This document shows positions 10,348 to 19,075 of a stretch of 64,000 nucleotides of DNA, piece after piece (within the stretch, counting starts at the first letter, position 1; every line of letters starts with the position of its first letter). The translations under genes were made by a program, and so were the position numbers. The notes beneath the pieces were generated by a model, which made no database searches, had not been told where the DNA came from, and saw only the letters and a program-made list of their open reading frames with translations. This DNA is from Arthrobacter zhaoxinii. Its GTDB lineage: Bacteria > Actinomycetota > Actinomycetes > Actinomycetales > Micrococcaceae. Location: assembly GCF_025244925.1 (NCBI RefSeq), contig NZ_CP104275.1, positions 1,860,001 through 1,924,000 of the forward strand, written 5' to 3'.

Positions 10348-10656
10348 ATGAGGCTTGAAGGCTGGCAAATCATCGTCATTGTTGTACTGGCTATTCTGCT
10401 CTTCGGCGCTCCGAAGCTTCCGGGGCTGGCAAGGAGCCTGGGGCAGTCCCTTCGCATCTTCAAGTCCGAGGTACGCCAGATGAAGGACGAGAGCCCTTCG
10501 AAGCCCGCGGACACCGATCCGGTTCAGGGTCGGGTCGTGAACCCCGAACAGCATCCTGCGGCGTCCGACCAGACGTTCTTCCCCGGGCAGACTCCGCCGT
10601 CCGGCACCCCGGGAGGTTCCCCGGATTCTGCGGGTAACCCGCCCACCAGCCGCTAG
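10348..10656 (+). CDS. tatA: Sec-independent translocase protein TatA
   Basis: Pore-forming component of the twin-arginine system, which exports folded proteins. It has a short N-terminus, one membrane helix (GWQIIVIVVLAILLFGAPKLPG) with the FG-x-x-KLP hinge, an amphipathic helix (LARSLGQSLRIFKSEVRQM), and a Pro-rich disordered tail, 102 residues in all. AAAGGA precedes the ATG, and TATATT at about 10321 could be its -10 box. tatC follows 5 bases later, and no tatB is nearby. Confidence 0.95.
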   Translation: MRLEGWQIIVIVVLAILLFGAPKLPGLARSLGQSLRIFKSEVRQMKDESPSKPADTDPVQGRVVNPEQHPAASDQTFFPGQTPPSGTPGGSPDSAGNPPTSR

Positions 10657-10661
10657 CAGCC

Positions 10662-11489
10662 GTGGCGCTGCGTAAAGGGCGCAAATCCAACCCCGAAGGG
10701 CGGATGGCCCTTAAAGAGCACCTGCGGGAGTTCCGCAACAGGCTCTTCAAGTCCGGGATCGCCGTTGTCCTAGGTACCGTCGGCGGGTTCTTCCTGTATC
10801 TGCCCGTTTTTGAAGCCCTGACCCAGCCGCTCCTGGACGCAGGCAACAGCGACGGCCGCTTCACCACCATCAACTTCGAGGGAGTCGCAACTCCGTTCGA
10901 CCAGATGATCCAGGTCTCGGTCTTCATCGGGCTGCTGGTCTCCAGCCCGGTCTGGCTGTACCAGGCGTGGGCGTTCGTCACACCCGGCCTGAAGCGCAAG
11001 GAGCGCCGGGCCGCCCTGGGATTCCTGTCCGCAGCCGTGCCGCTGTTCATCGGCGGCGTTTACCTGGCCTGGCTGATCCTTCCCAACGCGGTGCGGGTCC
11101 TCACGGAGTTCACCCCCGAAGGCGGCTCCAACGTCATCACGGCCTCGGTCTACCTGGCCTTTGTGCTCCGGCTGCTGCTGGCCTTCGGCATTGCGTTCCT
11201 CATTCCGGTCTTCCTGGTGGGGCTGAACCTGGCCGGCCTGCTGACCGGCCGGACCATCATCAAGTACTGGCGCATCACGGTGTTCCTCATCTGCCTCTTT
11301 GCAGCCATGGCAGCCCCCGGCGCCGACGCCCTGAGCATGTTCTACCTGGCCGCACCCCTGCTGGCGCTGTTCTCCCTCGCGGTGGGCATCTGCCTGATCA
11401 ATGACCGGCGCCGCCTCCGGAAGCAGGCCGCCCGCGAGGCTGCCGTCGAGGCCGAGGTCGACACGGCAACCCCCGTCGACAAGCTGTAA
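10662..11489 (+). CDS. tatC: Sec-independent translocase protein TatC
   Basis: Polytopic receptor for twin-arginine signal peptides. It carries the conserved N-terminal MALKEHLREFRNRL segment, the SSPVWLYQAWAFVTPGLKRKERR loop, and six predicted membrane helices over 275 residues. The start is GTG, 5 bases after tatA. A likely client in this window is the Rieske protein QcrA, since actinobacterial Rieske proteins can use Tat, but this is inferred. Confidence 0.95.
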   Translation: MALRKGRKSNPEGRMALKEHLREFRNRLFKSGIAVVLGTVGGFFLYLPVFEALTQPLLDAGNSDGRFTTINFEGVATPFDQMIQVSVFIGLLVSSPVWLYQAWAFVTPGLKRKERRAALGFLSAAVPLFIGGVYLAWLILPNAVRVLTEFTPEGGSNVITASVYLAFVLRLLLAFGIAFLIPVFLVGLNLAGLLTGRTIIKYWRITVFLICLFAAMAAPGADALSMFYLAAPLLALFSLAVGICLINDRRRLRKQAAREAAVEAEVDTATPVDKL

Positions 11490-11549
11490 GGCCGCAGGTA
11501 CGGCGTTCGCCCACCGATGATTGTGGCATCCGGCTTCGGGCGCAGCGCA

Positions 11550-11555
11550 TAGGCT
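11550..11555 (+). promoter_or_regulatory. -10 box of helY (leaderless)
   Basis: TAGGCT followed by 6 bases and then the ATG at 11562. There is no Shine-Dalgarno sequence in between. Confidence 0.6.
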
Positions 11556-11561
11556 GGGTTT

Positions 11562-14414
11562 ATGACTTCTCCTTCGGAGCGGTACCTTGCCGCGAAACAA
11601 CGTTCCGAACATGCCAGGACCCGTCTGGGGGTCTTCGAGCAGTCGCTGGGCTTCGAGCTGGACCCGTTCCAGCGCGAGGCCTGCGGGGCCCTCGAGGCAG
11701 GCCGCGGCGTCCTCGTCGCCGCCCCCACGGGAGCCGGCAAGACGGTGGTGGGGGAGTTTGCCGTGTACCTCGCCCTGCAGCAGGGGCTGAAGGCGTTCTA
11801 CACCACGCCCATCAAGGCACTGAGCAACCAGAAGTACAGTGAACTGGCGGCAACCTACGGCAGCGACCGGGTGGGCCTGCTGACCGGCGACACCAGCATC
11901 AACCCCGACGCCGACGTCGTGGTCATGACCACCGAAGTGCTGCGGAACATGCTGTACTCCAACTCGGACACGCTCATGGACCTCGGCTACGTGGTGATGG
12001 ACGAGGTGCATTACCTGGCGGACCGGTTCCGCGGGGCCGTGTGGGAGGAAGTGATCATCCACCTGCCTTCCGACGTACTGGTCGTGTCGCTCAGCGCCAC
12101 GGTGTCCAACGCAGAGGAATTCGGTGCCTGGCTGGACACGGTCCGCGGCGACACCGACGTGGTGGTTTCCGAGCACCGGCCGGTACCCCTGTGGCAGCAC
12201 GTCATGGTGGGACGGGACATCTTCGACCTGTTCGAATCCGATGTGTCCTTCGACGAGGCCGCAGACGAACAGCCGGGCATCAAGGAGCGTTACCGGGTCA
12301 ACCCGGAGCTGATGGAGCTGGCCCGCTCGGAGTCCCGCGTCAACCAGCGCAGCCACTGGGGCGGGCCGCGCGGTTCCTCCCGCGGCGGACGGCGGGATTC
12401 CCCGCGCGGCGGGCGGTCCGGCGCCGGGCACGGCGGCCCGCCGATTTCACGCATCCAGCGCGCCTCCCGCCCGCAGGTCATCGCCCAGCTGGAGCGCAAC
12501 GGCCTGCTGCCTGCGATCACGTTCATCTTTTCCCGGAACGGCTGCGAGGGCGCCGTCCGCCAGTGTGTCGAGTCCGGGCTGTGGCTGACGGATGAAGATG
12601 AACGCCGGGAGATTGCCCGCGTTGTGGACGAAGCCACCCAGGACATCCCCGAGGAAGACCTCGAAGTGCTCGGTTTCTGGACCTGGCGGGAAGGCCTGGT
12701 GCGCGGTTTCGCCGCCCACCACGCCGGCATGCTGCCCACCTTCAAGGAAGTGGTGGAACGCCTCTTCGCCGCCGGACTGGTCCGTGCGGTGTTCGCCACC
12801 GAAACCCTGGCCCTGGGCATCAACATGCCGGCGCGTTCTGTGGTGCTGGAGAAGCTGGACAAGTTCAACGGCGAAGCGCACGTGGACATCACCGCCGGCG
12901 AATACACCCAGCTGACCGGCCGCGCCGGACGCCGCGGGATCGACGTCGAGGGCCACGCCGTCGTCCTGTGGCAGCCCGGCACCGACCCGGCAGCCGTGGC
13001 CGGCCTTGCCTCGCGCCGGACGTACCCGCTGAACTCCAGTTTCCGGCCCACCTACAACATGAGCATCAACCTGATTGCCCAGTTCGGCCGGGAACGGGCC
13101 CGCGGGATCCTCGAGTCCTCCTTCGCCCAGTTCCAGGCGGACCGGTCCGTCGTGGGCCTGGCCAAGCAGGTACGCTCCCGCGAAGAGTCGCTGGCCGGCT
13201 ACGAGAAGGCCATGACCTGCCATCTGGGCGATTTCAACGAGTACGCAGCCCTGCGCCGGCAGCTTTCGGACCTGGAAAACACCGCTTCCAAGACCAAGGC
13301 CCGGAATCGGCGCAGTTCGGCTGCCGCCTCGCTGGAGAACCTGCGCCCCGGCGACATCGTCTTCCTTCCCGGCGGCCGGAACTCCGGCCACGCCGTCGTG
13401 CTGGACGTGGACGCGTCCGCCCGCGAAGTCCGGCCTGCCATCCTGACCGAGGACAAGCAGATCCGGCGCATCAGTGCCGCGGACCTCGACGACGCCCTGG
13501 AACCGGTATCGCACATCCGCATCCCGAAATCCTTCAACTCCCGCTCACCCAAGGATCGTCGCGACCTGTCCTCCTCGCTCCGCAATGCCCTGCATGACCA
13601 CCGGCCGCCGCGGCCGGCAGCCGCCCGCGCCAACGCCATGCACACCGCCGGCACGGAGCGGCAGGAGAAGGCCATAGCGGAACTGCGCCGGAAAATGCGC
13701 GCCCACCCCTGCCACGGGTGCAGCGACCGTGAAGACCACGCCCGCTGGGCCGAGCGCTGGTGGAAACTGCGCCGCGAAACCGACAACCTCGTGGGCCAGA
13801 TCCGGGGCCGCACCAACACCATCGCCAAGACCTTTGACCGGGTCTGTGACGTGCTGACCCGGTACGGCTACGTCACCCCGGACGAGACCGGCACCGACGG
13901 CGTGACCCCCGCCGGGCAGAAACTGCGTCGGATCTACGGTGAAAAGGACCTGCTGGTCGCCCTGTCGCTGGAACACGGGGCCTTCGATGACCTTGATGCC
14001 GCCGAACTCGCCTGCCTGGCCTCCGCCCTGGTCTACCAGGCCAAACGGGAAGAGCGCGGACTGCGGCCGAAAATGCCCAGCGTTTCGCTGGAATCGGCAG
14101 TGGACACCGTCATCCGCCAGTGGTCCGAACTCACGGACCTGGAAGAAGCGTCCCGGCTGCCCCAGACCGGCGAGCCGGAGCTGGGACTGGTGTGGCCCAT
14201 GTTCAAGTGGGTCAAGGGCAAGCACCTGCAGGTGGCCCTGAACGGCACCGAACTGGCCGCGGGGGACTTTGTCCGCTGGGCCAAGCAGGTGATTGACCTG
14301 CTGGACCAGCTGGCCAAGGTTCCGGATCTGCCGGCGGGCATGCGCCGCCGCTTCCTGGACTCCATTTCCCTGGTGCGGCGCGGCGTCGTCGCCTACTCCA
14401 ACGTCGGCGACTGA
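11562..14414 (+). CDS. helY: DEAD/DEAH-box helicase, Ski2/Mtr4-like (HelY)
   Basis: Superfamily 2 helicase of 950 residues with ATP-binding motif APTGAGKT (about residue 60), the DEVH box (VMDEVHYLADRFRG), motif III SLSATVSN, and motif VI QLTGRAGRRGID. The C-terminal half contains the rRNA-processing-arch-like and DSHCT-like regions (SLEHGAFDDLDAAELACLASALVY). A low-complexity Gly/Arg-rich insert (about residues 263-298) lies between the two helicase lobes. The gene sits after tatC, as helY does in mycobacteria. It probably acts in RNA metabolism, and the substrate is unknown. Confidence 0.92.
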   Translation: MTSPSERYLAAKQRSEHARTRLGVFEQSLGFELDPFQREACGALEAGRGVLVAAPTGAGKTVVGEFAVYLALQQGLKAFYTTPIKALSNQKYSELAATYGSDRVGLLTGDTSINPDADVVVMTTEVLRNMLYSNSDTLMDLGYVVMDEVHYLADRFRGAVWEEVIIHLPSDVLVVSLSATVSNAEEFGAWLDTVRGDTDVVVSEHRPVPLWQHVMVGRDIFDLFESDVSFDEAADEQPGIKERYRVNPELMELARSESRVNQRSHWGGPRGSSRGGRRDSPRGGRSGAGHGGPPISRIQRASRPQVIAQLERNGLLPAITFIFSRNGCEGAVRQCVESGLWLTDEDERREIARVVDEATQDIPEEDLEVLGFWTWREGLVRGFAAHHAGMLPTFKEVVERLFAAGLVRAVFATETLALGINMPARSVVLEKLDKFNGEAHVDITAGEYTQLTGRAGRRGIDVEGHAVVLWQPGTDPAAVAGLASRRTYPLNSSFRPTYNMSINLIAQFGRERARGILESSFAQFQADRSVVGLAKQVRSREESLAGYEKAMTCHLGDFNEYAALRRQLSDLENTASKTKARNRRSSAAASLENLRPGDIVFLPGGRNSGHAVVLDVDASAREVRPAILTEDKQIRRISAADLDDALEPVSHIRIPKSFNSRSPKDRRDLSSSLRNALHDHRPPRPAAARANAMHTAGTERQEKAIAELRRKMRAHPCHGCSDREDHARWAERWWKLRRETDNLVGQIRGRTNTIAKTFDRVCDVLTRYGYVTPDETGTDGVTPAGQKLRRIYGEKDLLVALSLEHGAFDDLDAAELACLASALVYQAKREERGLRPKMPSVSLESAVDTVIRQWSELTDLEEASRLPQTGEPELGLVWPMFKWVKGKHLQVALNGTELAAGDFVRWAKQVIDLLDQLAKVPDLPAGMRRRFLDSISLVRRGVVAYSNVGD

Positions 14415-14458
14415 ACCCCGCCTCCCATCCCAACGTGCTACAGAAAACAGGTGAGTCC

Positions 14459-16105
14459 TTGAACGGCAGTGAAATCCCGAGCGCCCGCACCCTGACGCTC
14501 TACCGCAACGGTTCGGTCTACAGCGCCGGCGATCCCTTTGCCACCGCCATGCTGGTCGACGGCGACACCGTGGCCTGGGTCGGTTCCGAGCAGGCCGCTA
14601 CCTCCATCCAGGACAGCAAGATGGACGTGGTGGATCTGCAGGGCGCACTGGTTGCCCCCGGTTTCGTGGACTCCCACGTCCACACCACCGAACTGGGCAT
14701 GTCCCTGACCACCCTGGACCTGAGCGGCTGCACCTCGCTTGCCGACCTGCTGGACAAAGTCTCGGACTATGCGGCCGGAACCACCGGACTGATCCTGGGG
14801 TCCAACTGGGACGAGTCGCGCTGGCCGGAACGGCGCGCGCCCACCGCTGCGGAGCTTGATGCTGCGTCCGGCAACCGGGCCGTCTACCTCTCCCGCTCCG
14901 ATGTGCACTGCGCGGCCGTGTCCGGCACGCTGGCGGCGGACCTGCGGCTGCAGGAATACGACGGCTGGGACAACGGGTTCGTTGTCCGTGCCGCCCACGA
15001 CGCCGCCCGCACCGTCGCGCGCGACGCCGATCCGGACCAGCGCGCAGTGTTCCAGGTGGCCGCCCTGAAGCACGCCGCTTCCCGCGGTGTGGTGGCAGTG
15101 GCCGAAATGGCCGCACCCCACATCGCGCCGCCGGAGGACCTGCGCCGGCTGCTGGGCCTCGACGGGCCGCTCGGCGACGAGCCGCTGCCGCAGGTCCTGC
15201 CGTACTGGGGCCAGCTGGTGGAGAACGAGGCAGAAGTAACCGGCCTGGTGGACTTCTTCGAAGGCCGACTGTTGGGCCTGGCCGGGGACCTGAATATTGA
15301 CGGTTCCTTCGGCGCCCGGACCGCCGCGCTCCGCGAGGGGTACACCGACCGTCCCGAAACCACCGGCACGATGTACCTGACGGCGGAACAGGTCGGGCGC
15401 CATCTCGAACTGATGACCCGCGCCGGGCTGCAGGGCGGCTTCCACGTCATCGGCGACGCCGGCATGGACACCGCACTGGCCGGACTGCGCATCGCCGCCG
15501 ACGCCGTCGGGGAGGCGGCTGTCCGGGCGGCCCACCACCGGCTGGAGCATGCAGAACTGACCGATGACGCCGCCATCGCAGAACTGCTGCGCTTTGGCGT
15601 CAGTGTCAGCCTGCAGCCCGGGTTCGATGCAGCATGGGGCCACCCCGGCGGACTTTACGAGCAGCGCCTCGGCGACAGGCGCGAAAACATGAACCGCATG
15701 GCCTCGCTGCTCTCCGCCGGCGTGCCCGTCGCCCTGGGTTCCGACACTCCCGTCCTGCCGCTGGACCCCTGGTCCGGTGTGCGCGCCGCAGTGTCCCACT
15801 CCAACCCGAAGGAGCGGGTCTCGGCGCGGGCCGCGTTTATCGGCCACACCCGGGCCGGCTGGCGCGCGGCAGGGGAGAGCAATTTCATGCGGGGCCAGCT
15901 GGCCGCCGGTGCCCCTGCGTCCTTCGCACTCTGGGAGGTGCAGGAACTGATGGTCCAGACGCCGGATGCCAACGTCTCGGCATGGAGCACTGATCCACGC
16001 GCGGGAACCCCGCTGCTGCCCGCCCTGGACAACGGCGACCAGCCGCGCTGCCTGCAGACGGTCCACAACGGCCGGGAGCTCTACCGCGCATCGGATCTGA
16101 TGTGA
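14459..16105 (+). CDS. amidohydrolase family protein (YtcJ-like)
   Basis: Metal-dependent hydrolase of the Amidohydro_3 group. The HxH metal motif is in APGFVDSHVHTTELG. Further signature parts are the long insertion after it, HVIGDAGMDTAL, HRLEHAEL and VALGSDTPVLPLDPW. The substrate cannot be told from the sequence. The frame opens at GTG 14435, which has no ribosome-binding site. TTG 14459 has AGGTGAG four bases upstream and begins just before the conserved region, so it was preferred. The gene follows helY by 44 bases. Confidence 0.85.
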   Translation: MNGSEIPSARTLTLYRNGSVYSAGDPFATAMLVDGDTVAWVGSEQAATSIQDSKMDVVDLQGALVAPGFVDSHVHTTELGMSLTTLDLSGCTSLADLLDKVSDYAAGTTGLILGSNWDESRWPERRAPTAAELDAASGNRAVYLSRSDVHCAAVSGTLAADLRLQEYDGWDNGFVVRAAHDAARTVARDADPDQRAVFQVAALKHAASRGVVAVAEMAAPHIAPPEDLRRLLGLDGPLGDEPLPQVLPYWGQLVENEAEVTGLVDFFEGRLLGLAGDLNIDGSFGARTAALREGYTDRPETTGTMYLTAEQVGRHLELMTRAGLQGGFHVIGDAGMDTALAGLRIAADAVGEAAVRAAHHRLEHAELTDDAAIAELLRFGVSVSLQPGFDAAWGHPGGLYEQRLGDRRENMNRMASLLSAGVPVALGSDTPVLPLDPWSGVRAAVSHSNPKERVSARAAFIGHTRAGWRAAGESNFMRGQLAAGAPASFALWEVQELMVQTPDANVSAWSTDPRAGTPLLPALDNGDQPRCLQTVHNGRELYRASDLM

Positions 16106-16190
16106 ACGGTAAAACTACCCGTCCGCTCCCAGCCCCCCGGAACTGCGTCTGACCTGCAGGAACACACAAACGTCCTAGTCAGCGGCCTTA

Positions 16191-16220
16191 TTGACAGGGG
16201 CCGACCAGCACGTAGGCTAT
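16191..16220 (+). promoter_or_regulatory. Promoter of the structured RNA candidate
   Basis: TTGACA (16191-16196), a 16-base spacer, then TAGGCT (16213-16218). This is the best -35/-10 pair seen in the window, and no start codon follows at leaderless distance. It points to a transcript starting near 16225. Confidence 0.7.
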
Positions 16221-16500
16221 GAGCAACGCAGTCGGGGCCGGCTGATTCAGGCATACCGGGCGCTGTACTGGATCTCTTCCAGAGGGTGCTTTGGGGGCCG
16301 TTTTACCGGATCCGTGCTGCCATGGCCCGCACTACGTGCACCGGAGCAGATGCTCCGCCGTGCCGGTGACCGGGTCCGGCATTACACAACCGGGTGGGTT
16401 CAACCGTCAGTAGAAAACAGGTCCGGCAGTTGCGCCGGAACTGGCCCGAAGACGGCTGGACCCGCCCGGTTGTGCTGTCCGGAGCCCCGGGGCCCGACCT
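16221..16500 (+). ncRNA. candidate structured non-coding RNA, 6S/Ms1-like architecture
   Basis: A ~275-base segment folds into a long, closed hairpin. The outer helix pairs 16231-16236 with 16493-16498. A further helix of about 14 pairs joins 16248-16262 with 16463-16477, with two single-base bulges. An inner helix pairs 16306-16313 with 16372-16379 and is capped by GGAGC/GCTCC (16343-16356). The two strands of the open middle carry their own small hairpins (16268-16282 and 16422-16439). A strong promoter stands just upstream. A long duplex with an open centre is the layout of 6S and actinobacterial Ms1 RNAs, which bind RNA polymerase. The assignment to either is inference, and no conserved primary motif was checked. 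Confidence 0.55.
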
Positions 16501-16519
16501 GACGCGCCGAGTACTCCCA

Positions 16520-16525
16520 TATACT
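16520..16525 (+). promoter_or_regulatory. Possible -10 box of the mannosyltransferase gene
   Basis: TATACT, about 75 bases before the GTG at 16600. The -35 is poor. Confidence 0.4.
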
Positions 16526-16599
16526 GGATAGTCTGCCGGGGGAGTTCTCCAGTCCCGGCCCCGAACACCGCGGCGTGCGTCCGCTGAAAGGCTTACCGA

Positions 16600-17328
16600 G
16601 TGCGTGTCCTGACCATCATCCCCACATACAACGAGATCGAGTCGCTCCCCATCACACTGAAGCGGCTGCGGAACGCAGTTCCCGATTCGGATGTACTGAT
16701 TGCGGACGATAACAGCCCGGACGGCACCGGTGCCTACGCCGACAAAATCGCCGCTGAAGACCCGCAGGTGCACGTACTGCACCGCAAGGGCAAGGAAGGG
16801 CTCGGAGCGGCGTACATTGCCGGCTTCCGATGGGGCCTGGAACGCGGCTACGACATCCTGGTGGAAATGGACGCCGACGGCTCGCACCGTCCGGAGGAAC
16901 TGCCCCGGCTGCTGGAGGCTTCCAAGGCCGGCGCAGACCTCGTCATCGGTTCCCGCTGGGTCACGGGGGGATCGGTGGTCAACTGGCCGCTTCACCGCAA
17001 ACTGCTCTCCCGTGCGGGAAGCACATATTCGCGGTTCATGCTGGGCATCCCGGTCCGCGATATCACGGCCGGCTACCGCGCCTTCCGCCGCGGCACCCTC
17101 GAGCAGCTGGACCTGGGCGCCGTCGAATCCGTGGGCTACGGCTTCCAGGTGGACATGACGTTCCGCGTGGCACGCATGGGGCTGTCCATCACCGAGGTGC
17201 CGATTACCTTCGTTGAGCGCGAGCTGGGGGACTCGAAGATGAGCGGCAACATCGTGGTCGAGGCGATGGCCAATGTGACCCGCTGGGGACTGACCGCCCG
17301 CTGGCAGAAGCTCACCGGACGCGGCTGA
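16600..17328 (+). CDS. ppm1: polyprenol monophosphomannose synthase (GT2)
   Basis: Transfers mannose from GDP-mannose to a polyprenyl phosphate to make the lipid donor for glycan mannosylation. It is a GT2 fold with [13 protein letters not shown] at the start, DDNSPDGTG, and the metal-binding [20 protein letters not shown] and [10 protein letters not shown] match the DPM1 family. It has 242 residues and no fused acyltransferase domain, unlike the mycobacterial two-domain protein. The start is GTG with GAAAGG upstream. It is convergent with rbpA, as seen near rbpA in mycobacteria. Confidence 0.92.
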   Translation: MRVLTIIPTYNEIESLPITLKRLRNAVPDSDVLIADDNSPDGTGAYADKIAAEDPQVHVLHRKGKEGLGAAYIAGFRWGLERGYDILVEMDADGSHRPEELPRLLEASKAGADLVIGSRWVTGGSVVNWPLHRKLLSRAGSTYSRFMLGIPVRDITAGYRAFRRGTLEQLDLGAVESVGYGFQVDMTFRVARMGLSITEVPITFVERELGDSKMSGNIVVEAMANVTRWGLTARWQKLTGRG

Positions 17329-17337
17329 GCCACCACG

Positions 17338-17379
17338 AAAAAGCGGGGCGGCTGCCAATTGGCAGCCGCCCCGCTTTTT
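17338..17379. terminator. Bidirectional terminator between ppm1 and rbpA
   Basis: A near-perfect palindrome: AAAAGCGGGGCGGCTGCC, AATT loop, and the complementary arm ending in a T run. A-rich and T-rich ends on both sides let it serve the two convergent genes. Confidence 0.92.
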
Positions 17380-17421
17380 GTCTCTGCTGTGCGGCCGAAA
17401 TAAACGGCCGGTGCGCCAGAG

Positions 17422-17769
17422 CTAGGCGCTGGTGCGCTCTCCGCGGCGTTCACGCAGGATGTTCAGGCGGTCCTGGAGGATCGTCTCAAGTTCCTCGATG
17501 CTGCGGCGTTCCAGCAGCATGTCCCAGTGCGTACGCACGGGCTTGTCATTGCTGGTGTCCGGCTTTTCGCCGTTCACCAGAAGGGCTTCCTTGCCGGTCT
17601 TGGAGATCCAGACCGGCGGGATGTCCGCTTCGGCAGCGAAAGTTACGAAAACACGCTCGCCGTCCTCACAGCGGTATTCCACCCGCTGGCGGGGAGCCGG
17701 CTCCACACCGGATTCAGTCTCCATGCTCTGCGCGCCGAGGCGCATACCCCGCAGGCTACGATCGCTCAT
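17422..17769 (-). CDS. rbpA: RNA polymerase-binding protein RbpA
   Basis: Actinobacterial factor that binds RNA polymerase and the principal sigma factor and helps open complex formation. The 115 residues begin MSDRSLRGMRLGAQSMETE (N-terminal tail and core start), followed by the core YRCEDGERVFVTFAAEADIPPVW and the sigma-interacting C-terminal helices (THWDMLLERRSIEELETILQDRL). GAGGGAG lies 8 bases before the ATG. Only one of the usual zinc-site cysteines is obvious, as in many Micrococcaceae. Confidence 0.95.
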   Translation of the reverse strand: MSDRSLRGMRLGAQSMETESGVEPAPRQRVEYRCEDGERVFVTFAAEADIPPVWISKTGKEALLVNGEKPDTSNDKPVRTHWDMLLERRSIEELETILQDRLNILRERRGERTSA

Positions 17770-17954
17770 CTTTTCTCCCTCTTCAATCCGCTGGATCCGC
17801 TGGCGGATCCCTTTGTTATGCCGGTGCCAAACCCGCCTGCCGCCCTGGGGGCGGACCGGCCGGCCGCCTTGCCGCCACAGTTCTTACAACGCCGACGGCG
17901 CTGCAGCTGTTCCCGACGGCGGTCCCGTTCGGTGCCGCAGCTATTGTCCGGCAA
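17766..17954 (-). CDS. possible short Cys-containing ORF upstream of rbpA (doubtful)
   Basis: A 62-codon TTG-initiated frame whose stop overlaps the rbpA start (ATGA). It contains RRRRCKNCGGK, which could be half of a zinc ribbon, and otherwise reads as low-complexity Arg, Gly and Ser. The TATAAT box just upstream puts the transcription start at or very near this TTG, where translation is unlikely. It may simply be the rbpA leader. It is listed because of the clean coupling to rbpA. Confidence 0.25.
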   Translation of the reverse strand: MPDNSCGTERDRRREQLQRRRRCKNCGGKAAGRSAPRAAGGFGTGITKGSASGSSGLKREKR

Positions 17955-17961
17955 ACAGACA

Positions 17962-17967
17962 ATTATA
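17962..17967 (-). promoter_or_regulatory. -10 box of rbpA
   Basis: A consensus TATAAT on the minus strand, about 195 bases before the rbpA ATG. The -35 is weak, and the leader would be ~185 bases. Confidence 0.55.
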
Positions 17968-18001
17968 CCGGTACGCGCACGGAACCGCCTACCAGGCGGC
18001 T

Positions 18002-18967
18002 TTAGAGCCCGCCGGTGCTGCCCGGTGCTGCAGCGGAACCGGCGCTCTGTGCCGGAGAGGTGCCGTTGGAGGACTGTTTGACCGAGTCCGGGACAAAGTC
18101 ACCCAGTGCGCTGCCGACACCCTTAAGTGCCTCGCCGAGTTCGCTGGGAATGATCCACAGCTTGTTGGACGTGCCTTCGGCCAGCTTCGGCAGGGTCTGC
18201 AGGTACTGGTAGGCGAGCAGCTTCTGGTCCGGATTGCCCTTGTGGATGGCTTCGAAGACCTTGGCGATGGCCTGGGATTCACCGTCTGCGCGCAGGATGG
18301 CGGCTTTCGCGTCACCCTCGGCAGCCAGGATGGCGGCCTGCCGGCGGCCTTCGGCGGTGAGGATCTGCGACTGCTTGGTGCCTTCGGCCGTCAGGATGGT
18401 TGCGCGCCGTTCCCGCTCGGCCCGCATCTGCTTCTCCATGGAATCCTGGATCGACAGGGGCGGTTCAATGGCCTTGAGCTCCACCCGGGAGACCCGGATG
18501 CCCCAGCGGCCGGTGGCGTCATCCAGGACGCCGCGCAGCTGGCCGTTGATCTGGTCACGGGAGGTCAGCGCCTCTTCCAGGTTCAGGCCGCCCACCACGT
18601 TGCGGAGCGTGGTGGTGGTCAGCTGTTCCACGGCCTGGATGTAGTTCGCGATTTCATACGTCGCAGCCCGGGCGTCGGTGACCTGGAAGTAGACCACGGT
18701 GTCAATGGACACCACCAGGGAGTCCTCGGTGATGACCTGCTGAGGAGGGAAGGAGACCACCTGTTCGCGCAGGTCCAGCAGCGGCAGCATGCGGTCCACG
18801 AAGGGAATCAGGATGGTCAGGCCGGGGTTCAGTGTCCGCTGGTACTTGCCGAGCCGTTCCACCACACCCGCCCGGGCCTGCGGGACAATCTTGACCGCCT
18901 TGACCAGGACGACCAAAACAAAGATCACCAGGACGGCAAGAATGACAAGGACTGCTGTTGCGCTCAT
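18002..18967 (-). CDS. SPFH domain membrane protein (stomatin/QmcA-like)
   Basis: One N-terminal membrane helix (residues 4-24) is followed by a stomatin/prohibitin SPFH domain (VPQARAGVVERLGKYQRTLNPG, LDLREQVVSFPPQQVITEDS). An Ala/Glu-rich coiled coil (RAERERRATILTAEGTKQ) and a disordered tail complete the 321 residues. Such proteins form large membrane-bound assemblies linked to lipid domains and protease control. Its partner NfeD lies just upstream on the same strand, 108 bases away, which is the common pairing. Confidence 0.92.
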   Translation of the reverse strand: MSATAVLVILAVLVIFVLVVLVKAVKIVPQARAGVVERLGKYQRTLNPGLTILIPFVDRMLPLLDLREQVVSFPPQQVITEDSLVVSIDTVVYFQVTDARAATYEIANYIQAVEQLTTTTLRNVVGGLNLEEALTSRDQINGQLRGVLDDATGRWGIRVSRVELKAIEPPLSIQDSMEKQMRAERERRATILTAEGTKQSQILTAEGRRQAAILAAEGDAKAAILRADGESQAIAKVFEAIHKGNPDQKLLAYQYLQTLPKLAEGTSNKLWIIPSELGEALKGVGSALGDFVPDSVKQSSNGTSPAQSAGSAAAPGSTGGL

Positions 18968-19075
18968 GTTCCCCCTCTGAGTCCGCCGGACCCGGAAAGA
19001 ACCCGGCGGTTTGGTTCAGCAGGACCCCGGAAAGGACCCCGCGCTTTCGGCCGGCGGACGGGCCGCCGGAGTTCG

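Noticed and set aside
10770..12431. 553-codon minus-strand frame across tatC and helY
   Set aside because: It spans two genuine genes on the other strand and reads as His/Gln/Gly-rich noise.
16221..16500. tmRNA or RNase P RNA in the ppm1 gap (GGTTCAA resembles a T-loop)
   Set aside because: No acceptor-type stem with CCA, no tag reading frame, and no RNase P conserved core were found. A 6S/Ms1-like fold explains the pairing better.
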